Assembly (NCBI RefSeq): GCF_003323735.1
Contig: NZ_QOIM01000045.1
Span: forward strand, 108,364-172,363
Length of the DNA stretch: 64,000 nt
Origin: Streptomyces reniochalinae
GTDB lineage: Bacteria; Actinomycetota; Actinomycetes; Streptomycetales; Streptomycetaceae
Reading direction: 5' to 3'
A model generated the notes under the pieces. That model did no database searches. It had not been told where the DNA came from and saw only the letters and a program-made list of their open reading frames with translations. The stretch's first letter is position 1. The number at the start of each line of letters is the position of its first letter. The translations under genes were made by a program, and so were the position numbers. Positions 37,758 to 47,155 of the stretch are shown in pieces.

Positions 37758-38189
37758 ATGACAGCGCGGATCGGTTACGACGACGTGGAGCCGGGCACCC
37801 CGCTGCCCGCGCGCAGCTTCCCCGTGGACCGGGAGCGGCTGGTGCGCTACGCCGGAGCCTCGGGGGACTTCAACCCCATCCACTGGAACGAGCGGTTCGC
37901 CAAGAGCGTCGGGCTGCCCGACGTGATCGCGCACGGCATGTTCACCATGGCCGAGGCCGCCCGCGTCGTCACCGACTGGACGGGTGACCCGGGTGCGCTG
38001 GTGCAGTACGGCGTGCGGTTCACCAAGCCGGTCGTCGTCCCGGACGACGAGGGCGCCGTCATCGAGGTGGCGGCCAAGGTCGCCAAGAAGCTGGACGACG
38101 AGGCCCGCACGGTGCAGGTCGACCTGACGGTCACCAGCGCGGGCGCCAAGGTCCTGGGCATGTCCCGGGCCGTGGTGAAGCTGGGCTGA
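37758..38189 (+). CDS. MaoC family dehydratase, HadB-type
   Basis: The ATG at 37758 has GGGGAG 9 bases upstream and encodes 143 residues; a GTG at 37749 overlapping the previous stop is the alternative. The catalytic hydratase-2 motif is complete: DFNPIHWNERFAKSVGLPDV with Asp and His, then IAHGMFTMAEAARVV. It is the catalytic partner of the upstream HadA-like protein and adds or removes water on an acyl thioester. The C-terminal strands (VQYGVRFTKPVVVPD) complete the hotdog. The murB gene follows after 107 bases. Confidence 0.92.
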   Translation: MTARIGYDDVEPGTPLPARSFPVDRERLVRYAGASGDFNPIHWNERFAKSVGLPDVIAHGMFTMAEAARVVTDWTGDPGALVQYGVRFTKPVVVPDDEGAVIEVAAKVAKKLDDEARTVQVDLTVTSAGAKVLGMSRAVVKLG

Positions 38190-38296
38190 ACCACCAGCAG
38201 TCAGCCGGTGGCCGGTGCCGGGGCCGCGCCGTGGCGGAGCCCGCCGAAGGTGTGGGGGCGCCGGTCCGCGCCGCGCGCACCCGTACTCTGGAGCGC

Positions 38297-39370
38297 GTGC
38301 AGGAACTCTACGTTGACCCCGGTGTCCCCACGGCCTCGCTGGCCCCGCTGACGACGCTGCGCCTCGGCGGGCCCGCCGAGCGGCTGGTCGTGGCCACCAC
38401 AGACGACGAGGTGATCGCGGCGGTCCGCGAGGCGGACGACAGCGGGACGCCGCTGCTGATCATCGCGGGCGGCAGCAACCTCGTCATCGCGGACGAGGGT
38501 TTCCAGGGCACTGTCCTGCGCATCGCGGCCCGCGGTTTCTCCCTGTCGGGCAGCAGCCTGGAGCTGGCCGCGGGCGAGAACTGGTCGGACGCCGTGGCCC
38601 GTACCGTCGAGGCGGGCCTGGCGGGCGTCGAGTGCCTGGCCGGCATCCCCGGCTCTGCGGGCGCCACGCCCGTGCAGAACGTCGGCGCCTACGGCCAGGA
38701 GGTCTCCAGCACCCTCACCGAGGTCGTCGCCTACGACCGGCAGGCCCGCCAGGTCGTCACCCTCCCGAACGCGGAGTGCGGCTTCTCCTACCGGCACAGC
38801 CGCTTCAAGGCCGATCCGGGGCGCCACGTCGTGCTGCGGGTCCGTTTCGCGCTGGAGGACGCGGAGGGGCTCTCCGCGCCGATCAGGTATCCGGAGACCG
38901 CCCGGCTCCTCGGGGTGGAGGCCGGCGACCGGGTCCCCGCGGCCCGGGCGCGCGAGGCCGTGCTGCGGTTGCGGGCGGGGAAGGGCATGGTGCTCGACCC
39001 CGCCGACCACGACACCTGGTCGGCCGGCTCCTTCTTCACCAACCCGATCCTGGACGAGAAGCAGTTCGCGGCCTTCGTCGGCCGGGTGCGGGAGCGGCTG
39101 GGCCCCGAGGCGGCCCCGCCCGCCTTCCCCGCGGGGGAGGGGCGCACCAAGACCTCGGCCGCCTGGCTCATCGACAAGGCGGGCTTCACCAAGGGCTACG
39201 GCACCGGCCCGGCCCGGATCTCGACCAAGCACACGCTGGCGCTCACCAACCGGGGTTCGGCCACCACGGCCGATCTGCTGGCGCTGGCACGGGAGGTGCG
39301 CGACGGGGTGCGGGACGCGTTCGGCGTCACCCTGACGAACGAGCCGGTGACGGTCGGCTGCGCCCTGTAG
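38297..39370 (+). CDS. murB: UDP-N-acetylenolpyruvoylglucosamine reductase
   Basis: MurB reduces UDP-GlcNAc-enolpyruvate to UDP-MurNAc with NADPH and FAD in peptidoglycan synthesis. The GTG at 38297 gives 357 residues with the FAD-binding motifs LGGPAERLVVATTDDEV, GGGSNLVI-like IAGGSNLVIADEGF, and GIPGSAGATPVQNVGAYGQEV. The catalytic Ser245 lies in SAGSFFTNP, and the C-terminal Glu in LTNEPVTVG. The start is not certain: GGAG is only 3 bases away and in-frame codons exist from 38231, but homologues begin near here. It is convergent with the next gene across a 10-bp terminator stem. Confidence 0.94.
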   Translation: MQELYVDPGVPTASLAPLTTLRLGGPAERLVVATTDDEVIAAVREADDSGTPLLIIAGGSNLVIADEGFQGTVLRIAARGFSLSGSSLELAAGENWSDAVARTVEAGLAGVECLAGIPGSAGATPVQNVGAYGQEVSSTLTEVVAYDRQARQVVTLPNAECGFSYRHSRFKADPGRHVVLRVRFALEDAEGLSAPIRYPETARLLGVEAGDRVPAARAREAVLRLRAGKGMVLDPADHDTWSAGSFFTNPILDEKQFAAFVGRVRERLGPEAAPPAFPAGEGRTKTSAAWLIDKAGFTKGYGTGPARISTKHTLALTNRGSATTADLLALAREVRDGVRDAFGVTLTNEPVTVGCAL

Positions 39371-39374
39371 GTGC

Positions 39375-39398
39375 CGGCTCCCGGAGGGCCGGGAGCCG
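39375..39398. terminator. Convergent terminator between murB and the NmrA-like gene
   Basis: A perfect 10-bp stem (39375-39384 with 39389-39398), loop AGGG, sits in the 34-base gap between the two stop codons. Confidence 0.8.
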
Positions 39399-39404
39399 AC
39401 GGGT

Positions 39405-40064
39405 TCAGTAGGCGACGCTCAGGTTCCGTCCGACGGCGGCCGGGTCCGCTGCGGCGGCGAGCATCGCGTGGGCGACGTCGGCGCGCCCGATGACGCGACC
39501 GCCCCGCAGGTTCACCTCCGGGGCCGTGCGGTAGGTCTCCCGCAGCGGCTCGTCCCGCAGCATGGGGGGCCGTACCACCGTCCACTCCGTCGCGCTGCGG
39601 TGGATGGCCTCCTCCATGACGCGCAGATCGTCGTAGACGGGCTTGAGGAAGCGGGAGACGAGCGGCATCGCGATCCGCCGGGAGGCGAACGTCTGGTCGG
39701 CCGGCTCGCTCGCGAGCGGCGCCGCGCTGACGGCGACGAAGCGCGGCCTGCCCCCGTCGGGCCGGGTGCCCTCCGACTCCAGCGCACGCAGCACCACGTC
39801 GGTGACGCGGGCCGCGACGCCCTGGCGTGCCTGTGCGTTGCTGGAGGCGCCCAGTCCGGAGAGGACCGCGTCACGCAAGGTCACGGCGGAGCCGAGGGCG
39901 GCGGGTTCTGTGAGGTCGGCGGTGACGGTCTCCAGCCGCTCGCCGGTGACGGGCAGCCGCGCCGGGTCGCGGACGACGGCCGTGACGGTGTGCCCGGCTC
40001 GCAGCGCCTGGCGGACGATTTCCCGGCCGACGCCGCCGGTCGCGCCGAAGACGGTGAGGTGCAC
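39405..40064 (-). CDS. NAD(P)-binding NmrA-like oxidoreductase
   Basis: The GTG at 40064 follows GGGAG 5 bases upstream and gives 219 residues beginning MHLTVFGATGGVGREIVRQAL, a GxxGxxG Rossmann motif; in-frame codons continue upstream into the regulatory region and are not needed. Other features: VRDPARLP, TADLTEP, GLGASSNAQ and WTVVRPPMLRDEPLRETY. It groups with NmrA/SDR_a5 proteins that reduce or sense NAD(P)H; the substrate is unknown. It is divergent from a TetR gene over an operator-like repeat, so it is very probably the target of that repressor. Confidence 0.88.
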   Translation of the reverse strand: MHLTVFGATGGVGREIVRQALRAGHTVTAVVRDPARLPVTGERLETVTADLTEPAALGSAVTLRDAVLSGLGASSNAQARQGVAARVTDVVLRALESEGTRPDGGRPRFVAVSAAPLASEPADQTFASRRIAMPLVSRFLKPVYDDLRVMEEAIHRSATEWTVVRPPMLRDEPLRETYRTAPEVNLRGGRVIGRADVAHAMLAAAADPAAVGRNLSVAY

Positions 40065-40092
40065 GGTGACTCCCAGGTGGGTGGGCGAAGTG

Positions 40093-40137
40093 GGTGAGTG
40101 TTCACTTACCTCTATGGTGGGTAAGTACTCACTCACC
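40093..40137. promoter_or_regulatory. TetR operator in the divergent NmrA/TetR promoter
   Basis: Two 18-base arms, GGTGAGTGTTCACTTACC (40093-40110) and GGTAAGTACTCACTCACC (40120-40137), are inverted copies with 15 of 18 matches and a 9-base spacer that holds a -10-like TATGGT (40113-40118). Each arm is itself nearly palindromic. Binding here would block both genes. Confidence 0.72.
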
Positions 40138-40155
40138 CGTCAAGAAGGGACCACG

Positions 40156-40746
40156 ATGCCCCCGCGGCCCACCCGGACCCGCATCCTCGACGCCGCACAC
40201 GAGCTGATGCGGTCGGAAGGACTGCTGCGCACCACCACCAAGGAGATCGCCAAGGCGGCGGGCTGCTCGGAGGCGGCGCTCTACAAGCACTTCGCGAGCA
40301 AGGAGGAACTGTTCACCGGCGTGCTCGATGAACGGCTGCCGCGGCTCGGCGCCACGCTGGAGAGGCTGCGCGACGACCCCGGGGCGGGCAGCGTCGAGGA
40401 GAACCTCGCCGAGGTCGCCCGGCACGCCGCCGTCTTCTACGCCGAGACGTTCCCCATCGCCGCCTCCCTCTTCGCCGACCGCCGCCTCAAGGACCGGCAC
40501 GAGCGGGCCATGCGCGAGATGGGCGTCGGCCCGCACGTGCCGATCAGCCGGCTGGACGCCTACCTGCGCGCCGAACAGGAGACCGGCAGGATCAGCCCGG
40601 ACGCCGACACCTACGCCGCCGCCGCGCTGCTGATGGGCGCCTGCGCGCACCGGGCCTTCGCCTACGGGGCCGTCGACGGGCCGCCCGTTCCGCTGGACGA
40701 CTTCGCTCTCCAGCTCGCCCGCACCGTCGTGGACGGCATCGGCTGA
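40156..40746 (+). CDS. TetR/AcrR family repressor
   Basis: The ATG at 40156 follows AGAAGGGA and gives 196 residues. The N-terminal HTH (about 6-52) reads TRTRILDAAHELMRSEGLLRTTTKEIAKAAGCSEAALYKHFASKEELF in overlapping parts, a classic TetR arm with YKHF at the recognition end. The C-terminal about 140 residues form the helical ligand domain; ligand unknown. It is divergent from the NmrA-like gene, with an 18-base inverted repeat between them, so it likely represses itself and that gene until its ligand binds. Confidence 0.92.
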   Translation: MPPRPTRTRILDAAHELMRSEGLLRTTTKEIAKAAGCSEAALYKHFASKEELFTGVLDERLPRLGATLERLRDDPGAGSVEENLAEVARHAAVFYAETFPIAASLFADRRLKDRHERAMREMGVGPHVPISRLDAYLRAEQETGRISPDADTYAAAALLMGACAHRAFAYGAVDGPPVPLDDFALQLARTVVDGIG

Positions 40747-40782
40747 GCGGCCCGGCCGCCGCGTGCCGGGCGGCGCCTGCCC

Positions 40783-41817
40783 TCACGCCGCAGGCGCCAG
40801 CCAGGCGTCGATGTCCGCCAGAACCCCGGCGCGTACGTCCTCGGGCATCGACGCGCCCCGTACCGACTGGCGGGCCAGCTCGGCGAGTTCGGCGTCCGTG
40901 AAGGCGTGCACCCGGCGCACGAGGTCGTACTGCGCGGCCAGCCGCGAGCCGAACAGCAGCGGGTCGTCGGCGCCCAGGGCCATCGGCACCCCGGCGTCCC
41001 ACAGCGCCCGCACGGGCACGTCCTCGGCCTTGTCGTAGACACCCAGCGCCACATTGGAGGCCGGGCAGACCTCGCAGGTCACCCGGCGTTCGGCGAGCCG
41101 GGACAGCAGCCAGGGGTCCTCGGCGGCGCGCACGCCGTGGCCGACGCGGGAGGCACGCAGGTCGTCCAGGCAGTCGCGGACGCTGCCGGGACCCGACAGC
41201 TCGCCCCCGTGCGGCGCGGCCAGCAGCCCGCCGTCCCTGGCGATACCGAAAGCGCGGTCGAAGTCGCGGGCGAAGCCGCGCCGTTCGTCGTTGGACAGGC
41301 CGAAGCCGACGATGCCGCGGTCCGCGTACCGCACCGCCAGGCGCGCGAGCGTGCGGGCCTCCAGCGGGTGCTTCATGCGGTTGGCGGCCACCACCACGCG
41401 GATCCCGAGCCCGGTCTCGCGCGAGGCCGTCTCCACCGCGTCCAGGATGATCTCCAGTGCGGGGGAGAGGCCGCCGAGGCGCGGCGCGTAGGAGGTCGGG
41501 TCGACCTGGATCTCCAGCCAGCGCGAGCCGTCCCGCACGTCCTCCTGGGCCGCCTCCCGCACCAGCCGCTGGATGTCCTCCGGCGTCCGCAGGCAGGAGC
41601 GGGCGATGTCGTAGAGCCGCTGGAAGCGGAACCAGCCGCGCTCGTCCGTGGCCCGCAGCCGGGGAGGCTCACCGCCCTTGAGCGCGTCCGGCAGGTGCAC
41701 GCCGTACTTGTCGGCCAGCTCCAGCAGCGTGGAGGGCCGCATCGACCCGGTGAAGTGCAGGTGCAGGTGGGCTTTGGGCAGTGTGCGCGTGTCCCGCTCT
41801 CCGGAAGAGTGCAACAT
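40783..41817 (-). CDS. Adenosine deaminase family protein
   Basis: This 344-residue protein shows the zinc-site HLH (19-21) in HLHLHFTGSMRP, the catalytic PHGGE (His-Gly-Gly-Glu, about 199-203), SRVGHGVRA, EVCPASNVALG and GADDPLLFG. These are the metal and catalytic stations of adenosine deaminases (HxH, HAGE, GHG, TDDP). Differences from canonical enzymes are Thr in place of Asp/Glu in the first motif and HGGE for HAGE, the pattern of an actinobacterial subfamily, so substrate could be adenosine, an adenine derivative or another purine. It is monocistronic, convergent with the TetR gene. Confidence 0.88.
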   Translation of the reverse strand: MLHSSGERDTRTLPKAHLHLHFTGSMRPSTLLELADKYGVHLPDALKGGEPPRLRATDERGWFRFQRLYDIARSCLRTPEDIQRLVREAAQEDVRDGSRWLEIQVDPTSYAPRLGGLSPALEIILDAVETASRETGLGIRVVVAANRMKHPLEARTLARLAVRYADRGIVGFGLSNDERRGFARDFDRAFGIARDGGLLAAPHGGELSGPGSVRDCLDDLRASRVGHGVRAAEDPWLLSRLAERRVTCEVCPASNVALGVYDKAEDVPVRALWDAGVPMALGADDPLLFGSRLAAQYDLVRRVHAFTDAELAELARQSVRGASMPEDVRAGVLADIDAWLAPAA

Positions 41818-41937
41818 CCCAAGATCCTGCCGTACCGGGGCGGCTGACCGGTAGCGGGTTCCCCGAAGGGGACGTCCCGAACTGAGAGCCGGGAGCGCCG
41901 GAACGGGCGCCGGCGGACCGGAAGGCGATACCCGAAA

Positions 41938-41976
41938 GTGTGAGCGGGCCGGGGCGCCGCCCCGGCCCGCTCACAC
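41938..41976 (-). terminator. Terminator downstream of the aspartate aminotransferase gene
   Basis: The 39-base GTGTGAGC...GCTCACAC inverted repeat (19-base arms, tiny centre) lies 23 bases after the aminotransferase stop and insulates the deaminase gene. Confidence 0.85.
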
Positions 41977-41999
41977 GGTGTGCTCGTCAGACAGACGCG

Positions 42000-43238
<1,239 letters not shown>

Positions 43239-43453
43239 ACAGGGCATGTAACCAGACCCGCCCGACGTGCGGCACAGCGGTTTGACGGGGCGCGGAGGCG
43301 ATCCTGACCGCGGCGGGGGCGGATCGTGTTCGACGCCGGGACGCTGAGCACGTACACTCACACGTCGTTGGCCTTCGACCTGTCGATCACAGTGCGTTGT
43401 CGGTACACACGCCGTGCGACCGTGTGGATGCGATAGGTTGAGGGAAACAGCAA

Positions 43454-43526
43454 AGGGTCGTAGCTCAATTGGTAGAGCACTGGTCTCCAAAACCAGCGGT
43501 TGGGGGTTCGAGTCCCTCCGGCCCTG
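43454..43526 (+). tRNA. tRNA-Trp (CCA)
   Basis: 73 bases; acceptor AGGGTCG (43454-43460) pairs with CGGCCCT (43519-43525, one G-U), discriminator G as required for Trp, anticodon CCA in loop CTCCAAA, T-loop GGTTCGAGTCC. It stands 133 bases before secE, the conserved actinobacterial arrangement. Confidence 0.95.
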
Positions 43527-43659
43527 CTACACACACGTCGCCAAGGTGTGTGCGTGCGTACGTGTTGCGGCGACTGAATGCACTGATATTGCTGACATTG
43601 CACCGCCGTGCGGCCGGGCCGGACGCCGCAGGGCAACGACCCGGATCAGGTGAGGACGA

Positions 43660-43941
43660 GTGACGGAGATCACGGATACCACCGAGGTCCCCGAGCCCGG
43701 AGGGTCGTCCGAGGGCAAGAAGCCCCGTAAGGGCGGAAAGCGGGCGAAGAAGGGGCCTCTGGCCCGCCTCGCCCTTTTCTACCGGCAGATCGTCGCGGAG
43801 CTTCGCAAGGTCGTCTGGCCGACGCGGCAGCAGCTCTCCACGTACACGAGCGTGGTGATCGTCTTTGTCGTCATCATCATCGCCCTGGTGTTCGTGATTG
43901 ACTATGGGCTGACCGAAGTCATGAAACACGTCTTCGGCTGA
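43660..43941 (+). CDS. secE: Preprotein translocase subunit SecE
   Basis: The GTG at 43660 has GAGGA just upstream and encodes 93 residues. A Lys/Gly-rich, acidic N-terminal half (about 1-42) precedes the amphipathic helix LALFYRQIVAELRKVVWPTR (the SecE signature) and one transmembrane helix (about 63-83, VVIVFVVIIIALVFVIDYGL). SecE clamps the SecYEG channel. It precedes nusG; a hairpin lies in the 73-base gap. Confidence 0.95.
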   Translation: MTEITDTTEVPEPGGSSEGKKPRKGGKRAKKGPLARLALFYRQIVAELRKVVWPTRQQLSTYTSVVIVFVVIIIALVFVIDYGLTEVMKHVFG

Positions 43942-43952
43942 CCACCCGCGCG

Positions 43953-43972
43953 AAGCCCCCTCCGCGGGGCTT
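43953..43972 (+). terminator. Hairpin between secE and nusG
   Basis: AAGCCCC (43953-43959) pairs with GGGGCTT (43966-43972), followed by TTCC. It may be a weak attenuator rather than a full stop. Confidence 0.5.
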
Positions 43973-44014
43973 TCCGCATGTTCGACCCCTTGAAGTCAGG
44001 AAGAAGCAGCCACC

Positions 44015-44941
44015 GTGTCTGAGCCGAACATGAACGATGCCGTCGAGCCCGAAGCGGGTGACGACACGGCGCGCGACATCGTCGAGGCGGCGGACAGCAG
44101 CGTCGACCGGGCGGAAGCCGCCGAGGCCGCTGCCGGTGAGCCCGCCGAGGTGGCCGCCGTCCGTGCCGAGGACGACGGCGCGGCCGTGACGGCCGACGAC
44201 GTGACCGCGGACCAGACCGTCGGCGACGTCGCCGACGACTCCGAGGACGCCGGCGACTCCGAGGCAGAGGCCGCCGCGGACCAGGAGGTCGCCGAGGCCG
44301 CCGCGGAGGAGACGGTCGACCCGGTCGCCCAGCTCCGCGAGGAGCTGCGCTTCCTGCCGGGTGACTGGTACGTCATCCACACCTACGCGGGCTACGAGAA
44401 GCGCGTGAAGGCCAACCTGGAGCAGCGTGCCGTCTCGCTGAACGTCGAGGAGTTCATCTACCAGGCCGAGGTGCCCGAGGAAGAGATCGTCCAGATCAAG
44501 AACGGCGAGCGGAAGAACGTCCGGCAGAACAAGCTGCCCGGCTACGTGCTCGTCCGGATGGATCTGACCAACGAGTCCTGGGGCGTCGTGCGCAACACCC
44601 CGGGTGTCACCGGCTTCGTCGGCAACGCCTACGACCCCTACCCGCTCACCCTCGACGAGATCGTCAAGATGCTCGCCCCCGAGGCCGAGGAGAAGGCGGC
44701 CAAGGCCGCTGCGGCCGACGAGGAGGGCAAGCCCGCGGGCACCCCTGGCCGCAAGGTCGAGGTCCAGGTGCTCGACTTCGAGGTGGGCGACTCGGTCACC
44801 GTCACCGACGGTCCCTTCGCCACCCTGCAGGCGACGATCAACGAGATCAACGCCGACTCGAAGAAGGTCAAGGGCCTCGTCGAGATCTTCGGCCGCGAGA
44901 CCCCGGTCGAGCTGAGCTTCGACCAGATCCAGAAGAACTGA
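44015..44941 (+). CDS. nusG: Transcription antitermination factor NusG
   Basis: NusG (308 residues) couples RNA polymerase to Rho and the ribosome. A long acidic N-terminal extension (about 1-112, rich in Glu/Asp/Ala/Val) is typical of Streptomyces. The NGN domain starts at GDWYVIHTYAGYEKRVKANL, with PGYVLVRMDLTNESWGVVRNTPGVTGFVG, and the KOW domain is VEVQVLDFEVGDSVTVTDGPF to the end. The GTG at 44015 follows AGGAAG about 10-15 bases upstream. The 15-bp hairpin after it separates nusG from rplK. Confidence 0.96.
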   Translation: MSEPNMNDAVEPEAGDDTARDIVEAADSSVDRAEAAEAAAGEPAEVAAVRAEDDGAAVTADDVTADQTVGDVADDSEDAGDSEAEAAADQEVAEAAAEETVDPVAQLREELRFLPGDWYVIHTYAGYEKRVKANLEQRAVSLNVEEFIYQAEVPEEEIVQIKNGERKNVRQNKLPGYVLVRMDLTNESWGVVRNTPGVTGFVGNAYDPYPLTLDEIVKMLAPEAEEKAAKAAAADEEGKPAGTPGRKVEVQVLDFEVGDSVTVTDGPFATLQATINEINADSKKVKGLVEIFGRETPVELSFDQIQKN

Positions 44942-44985
44942 CCCTCGGCCCGCCTCGCGGGCCGGTGGAACAACCAGCTTCCGGA

Positions 44986-45021
44986 CAGGTCAGGAAGGGC
45001 GCTCAGGCCCTTCCTGACCTG
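44986..45021 (+). terminator. Terminator between nusG and rplK
   Basis: A perfect 15-bp stem CAGGTCAGGAAGGGC (44986-45000) with its complement (45007-45021) and a 6-base loop. It implies a separate rplK promoter. Confidence 0.85.
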
Positions 45022-45127
45022 CTCGGTTTCGAGCCGCGGAACGGTACCGGCTATCGTTGTGCGGTATGCCTCCGCCCGGGTGAAGGGCGGAGGGATGAAT
45101 CACTCTCACCAGGACCCGGAGAGAAGC

Positions 45128-45562
45128 ATGCCTCCCAAGAAGAAGAAGGTCGCGGGGCTGATCAAGCTCCAGATCCAGGCCGGCGCCGCCAACCCGGCTC
45201 CGCCGGTCGGCCCGGCGCTGGGTCAGCACGGCGTCAACATCATGGAGTTCTGCAAGGCGTACAACGCCGCGACCGAGTCGCAGCGCGGCTGGGTCATCCC
45301 GGTGGAGATCACGGTCTACGAGGACCGCTCCTTCACCTTCATCACCAAGACCCCGCCGGCCGCGAAGATGATCCTCAAGGCCGCGGGCGTGGAGAAGGGC
45401 TCCGGCACCCCGCACACCACCAAGGTCGCCAAGATCACCCGCGACCAGGTGCGCGAGATCGCCACCACCAAGATGCCCGACCTCAACGCCAACGACCTGG
45501 ACCAGGCGGAGAAGATCATCGCCGGTACCGCCCGCTCCATGGGCGTCACGGTCGAGGGCTGA
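45128..45562 (+). CDS. rplK: 50S ribosomal protein L11
   Basis: The ATG at 45128 follows GGAGAGAAG and encodes 144 residues, MPPKKKKVAGLIKLQIQAG onward; in-frame codons upstream are not part of it. The thiostrepton-contact loop is intact and unmutated: ANPAPPVGPALGQHGVNIM. The C-terminal RNA-binding domain has GSGTPHTTKVAKITRDQVREI. L11 sits in the GTPase centre. rplA follows after 72 bases. Confidence 0.97.
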   Translation: MPPKKKKVAGLIKLQIQAGAANPAPPVGPALGQHGVNIMEFCKAYNAATESQRGWVIPVEITVYEDRSFTFITKTPPAAKMILKAAGVEKGSGTPHTTKVAKITRDQVREIATTKMPDLNANDLDQAEKIIAGTARSMGVTVEG

Positions 45563-45634
45563 GCCCCACCCTTTCCCCCCGTGGCAGGGCCAGGCGCTGG
45601 CCCGCACCACGACTCCATACCGTCAGGAGCAGCA

Positions 45635-46357
45635 GTGAAGCGCAGCAAGACCCTCCGCGCGGCGGACGAGAAGATCGACAGGACGCGGCAGTACGCGCCC
45701 CTGGAGGCGGTCCGTCTCGCCAAGGAGACCTCCACCCAGAAGTTCGACGCGACCGTCGAGGTCGCCATGCGCCTGGGCGTCGACCCGCGCAAGGCCGACC
45801 AGATGGTCCGCGGCACCGTCAACCTCCCGCACGGCACCGGTAAGACCGCCCGGGTCCTGGTCTTCGCGACCGGCGACCGTGCTGCGGCGGCGGAGGCCGC
45901 GGGCGCCGACATCGTCGGCTCCGACGAACTGATCGAGGAGGTCGCCGGCGGCCGGCTCGACTTCGACGCCGTCGTCGCGACCCCGGACCTGATGGGCAAG
46001 GTCGGCCGCCTCGGCCGCGTGCTCGGTCCGCGTGGTCTGATGCCGAACCCGAAGACCGGCACCGTCACCCCGGATGTCGCCAAGGCCGTCACCGACATCA
46101 AGGGCGGCAAGATCGAGTTCCGTGTCGACAAGCACGCCAACCTGCACTTCATCATCGGCAAGGCGTCCTTCGGCGAGCAGCAGCTCGTGGAGAACTACGC
46201 CGCCGCCCTTGAGGAGATCACCAGGCTGAAGCCGTCGGCGGCGAAGGGCCGGTACATCAAGAAGGCCGCCTTCACCACCACGATGGGCCCGGGCATCCCG
46301 GTCGACCCGAACCGCACCCGCAACCTCCTCGTCGAGGAGGACCCGGCCGCGGTCTGA
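45635..46357 (+). CDS. rplA: 50S ribosomal protein L1
   Basis: The GTG at 45635 has AGGAGCAGC immediately upstream and gives 240 residues beginning MKRSKTLRAADEKIDRTRQY. Domain 2 and L1 stalk motifs are visible: AVRLAKETSTQKFDATVEVAM, RGTVNLPHGTGKTARVLVFA, and MGKVGRLGRVLGPRGLMPNPKTGTV. It binds the L1 stalk rRNA and can repress its own operon. A 17-bp terminator follows 30 bases later. Confidence 0.97.
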   Translation: MKRSKTLRAADEKIDRTRQYAPLEAVRLAKETSTQKFDATVEVAMRLGVDPRKADQMVRGTVNLPHGTGKTARVLVFATGDRAAAAEAAGADIVGSDELIEEVAGGRLDFDAVVATPDLMGKVGRLGRVLGPRGLMPNPKTGTVTPDVAKAVTDIKGGKIEFRVDKHANLHFIIGKASFGEQQLVENYAAALEEITRLKPSAAKGRYIKKAAFTTTMGPGIPVDPNRTRNLLVEEDPAAV

Positions 46358-46387
46358 TCCGCGACCGGCCCGCAGGCGCCGAAGCAC

Positions 46388-46427
46388 AGGCCGGTGCCCG
46401 CCCCTCACCGGGGGCGGGCACCGGCCT
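46388..46427 (+). terminator. Terminator of rplKA
   Basis: A perfect 17-bp stem (46388-46404 with 46411-46427) and a 6-base loop, followed by TCGCCGTT, 30 bases after rplA. Confidence 0.88.
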
Positions 46428-46566
46428 TCGCCGTTGGCAGGCCCCGCGGTGTGGTGAGCGGAGGGCCGGAACCCGTCCCGCCACCCCGGTCGTCTCCGCC
46501 CTTGGACGAGGTTCCGGTGAGCGGCGGGCCCCGCGGGTCCGCGCACAGACGAACAGGGGGAGTTCC

Positions 46567-47053
46567 ATGCGCAGCACGCGGATGGCGGCCGTGGCGGCGG
46601 GCGTCGTAGTGATGACGGGCCTGACGGCCTGCGGCAGCGAGAAGGCCGACGGTGGGGGTGGGGGCGACGCGCAGGGCGGCGGCTCGGCTGTGCAGGGCGC
46701 CCTGGCGGCGCTGAAGAGGGCCTCGACGCGAGGCCACGCACTACAGCGGTACGTTGACGCCTTCCGAGCTGGTGCGTATGCAGTCCAAGGACCTCAAGGA
46801 GTCCGACAAGAAGGCCCTGGAGGCGCAGTTCAAGAAGCAGGGCATCACGGAAGAGAAGATCGACCTGTGGATCGATGAGAACGACCTGCTGGTCAAGAAG
46901 GAGGAGTCCTTCGAGGCGGAGGGCGGGTCGAGCTCCGAGAACACGGTCTTCTCCTCGGACTACGGCACCGAGGTCGAGGTGAGCGCCCCGCCGCCCTCGC
47001 AGACCCTGGACTCCTCGCAGGTGAACGGCTCCTCGGGCGCGGGACTCAGCTGA
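46567..47053 (+). pseudogene. Decayed LolA/LppX-like lipoprotein gene
   Basis: A lipoprotein start is clear: an ATG at 46567 after AGGGGGAG, then MRSTRMAAVAAGVVVMTGL and lipobox LTAC with Cys22. Within about 55 codons the frame becomes non-conserved; meanwhile the next frame (up to the stop at 47053) reads THYSGTLTPSELVRMQSKD, LKESDKKALEAQFKKQGI, IDLWIDENDLLVKKEESF and VFSSDYGTEVEVSAPPPSQT, which is the typical C-terminal third of LppX/LolA-type lipoproteins. Intact homologues run over about 250 residues, so the middle (roughly 100 residues or more) is missing and the frames no longer join. An internal deletion with frameshift fits. Intact genes at this place in other streptomycetes are lipoproteins, as I recall. 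Confidence 0.75.
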
Positions 47054-47119
47054 CGCCGCGGAGAACCGCGGCAGCCTAGGGGAACCGCGGCAGCGGCCCG
47101 CGGGCCCGGGAGGCCGGAT

Positions 47120-47149
47120 TTGGCGCTCCCGGGCCCGTTCGCGTACTCT
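47120..47149 (+). promoter_or_regulatory. Candidate rplJ promoter
   Basis: -35 TTGGCG (47120-47125), 18-base spacer, -10 TACTCT (47144-47149). It would start transcripts near 47156, at the beginning of the L10 leader. Confidence 0.55.
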
Positions 47150-47155
47150 CGTCAC

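Noticed and set aside
43239..43453. Promoter for tRNA-Trp/secE
   Set aside because: A TAGGTT hexamer at 43434-43439 fits a -10, but no -35 sits at a sensible distance.
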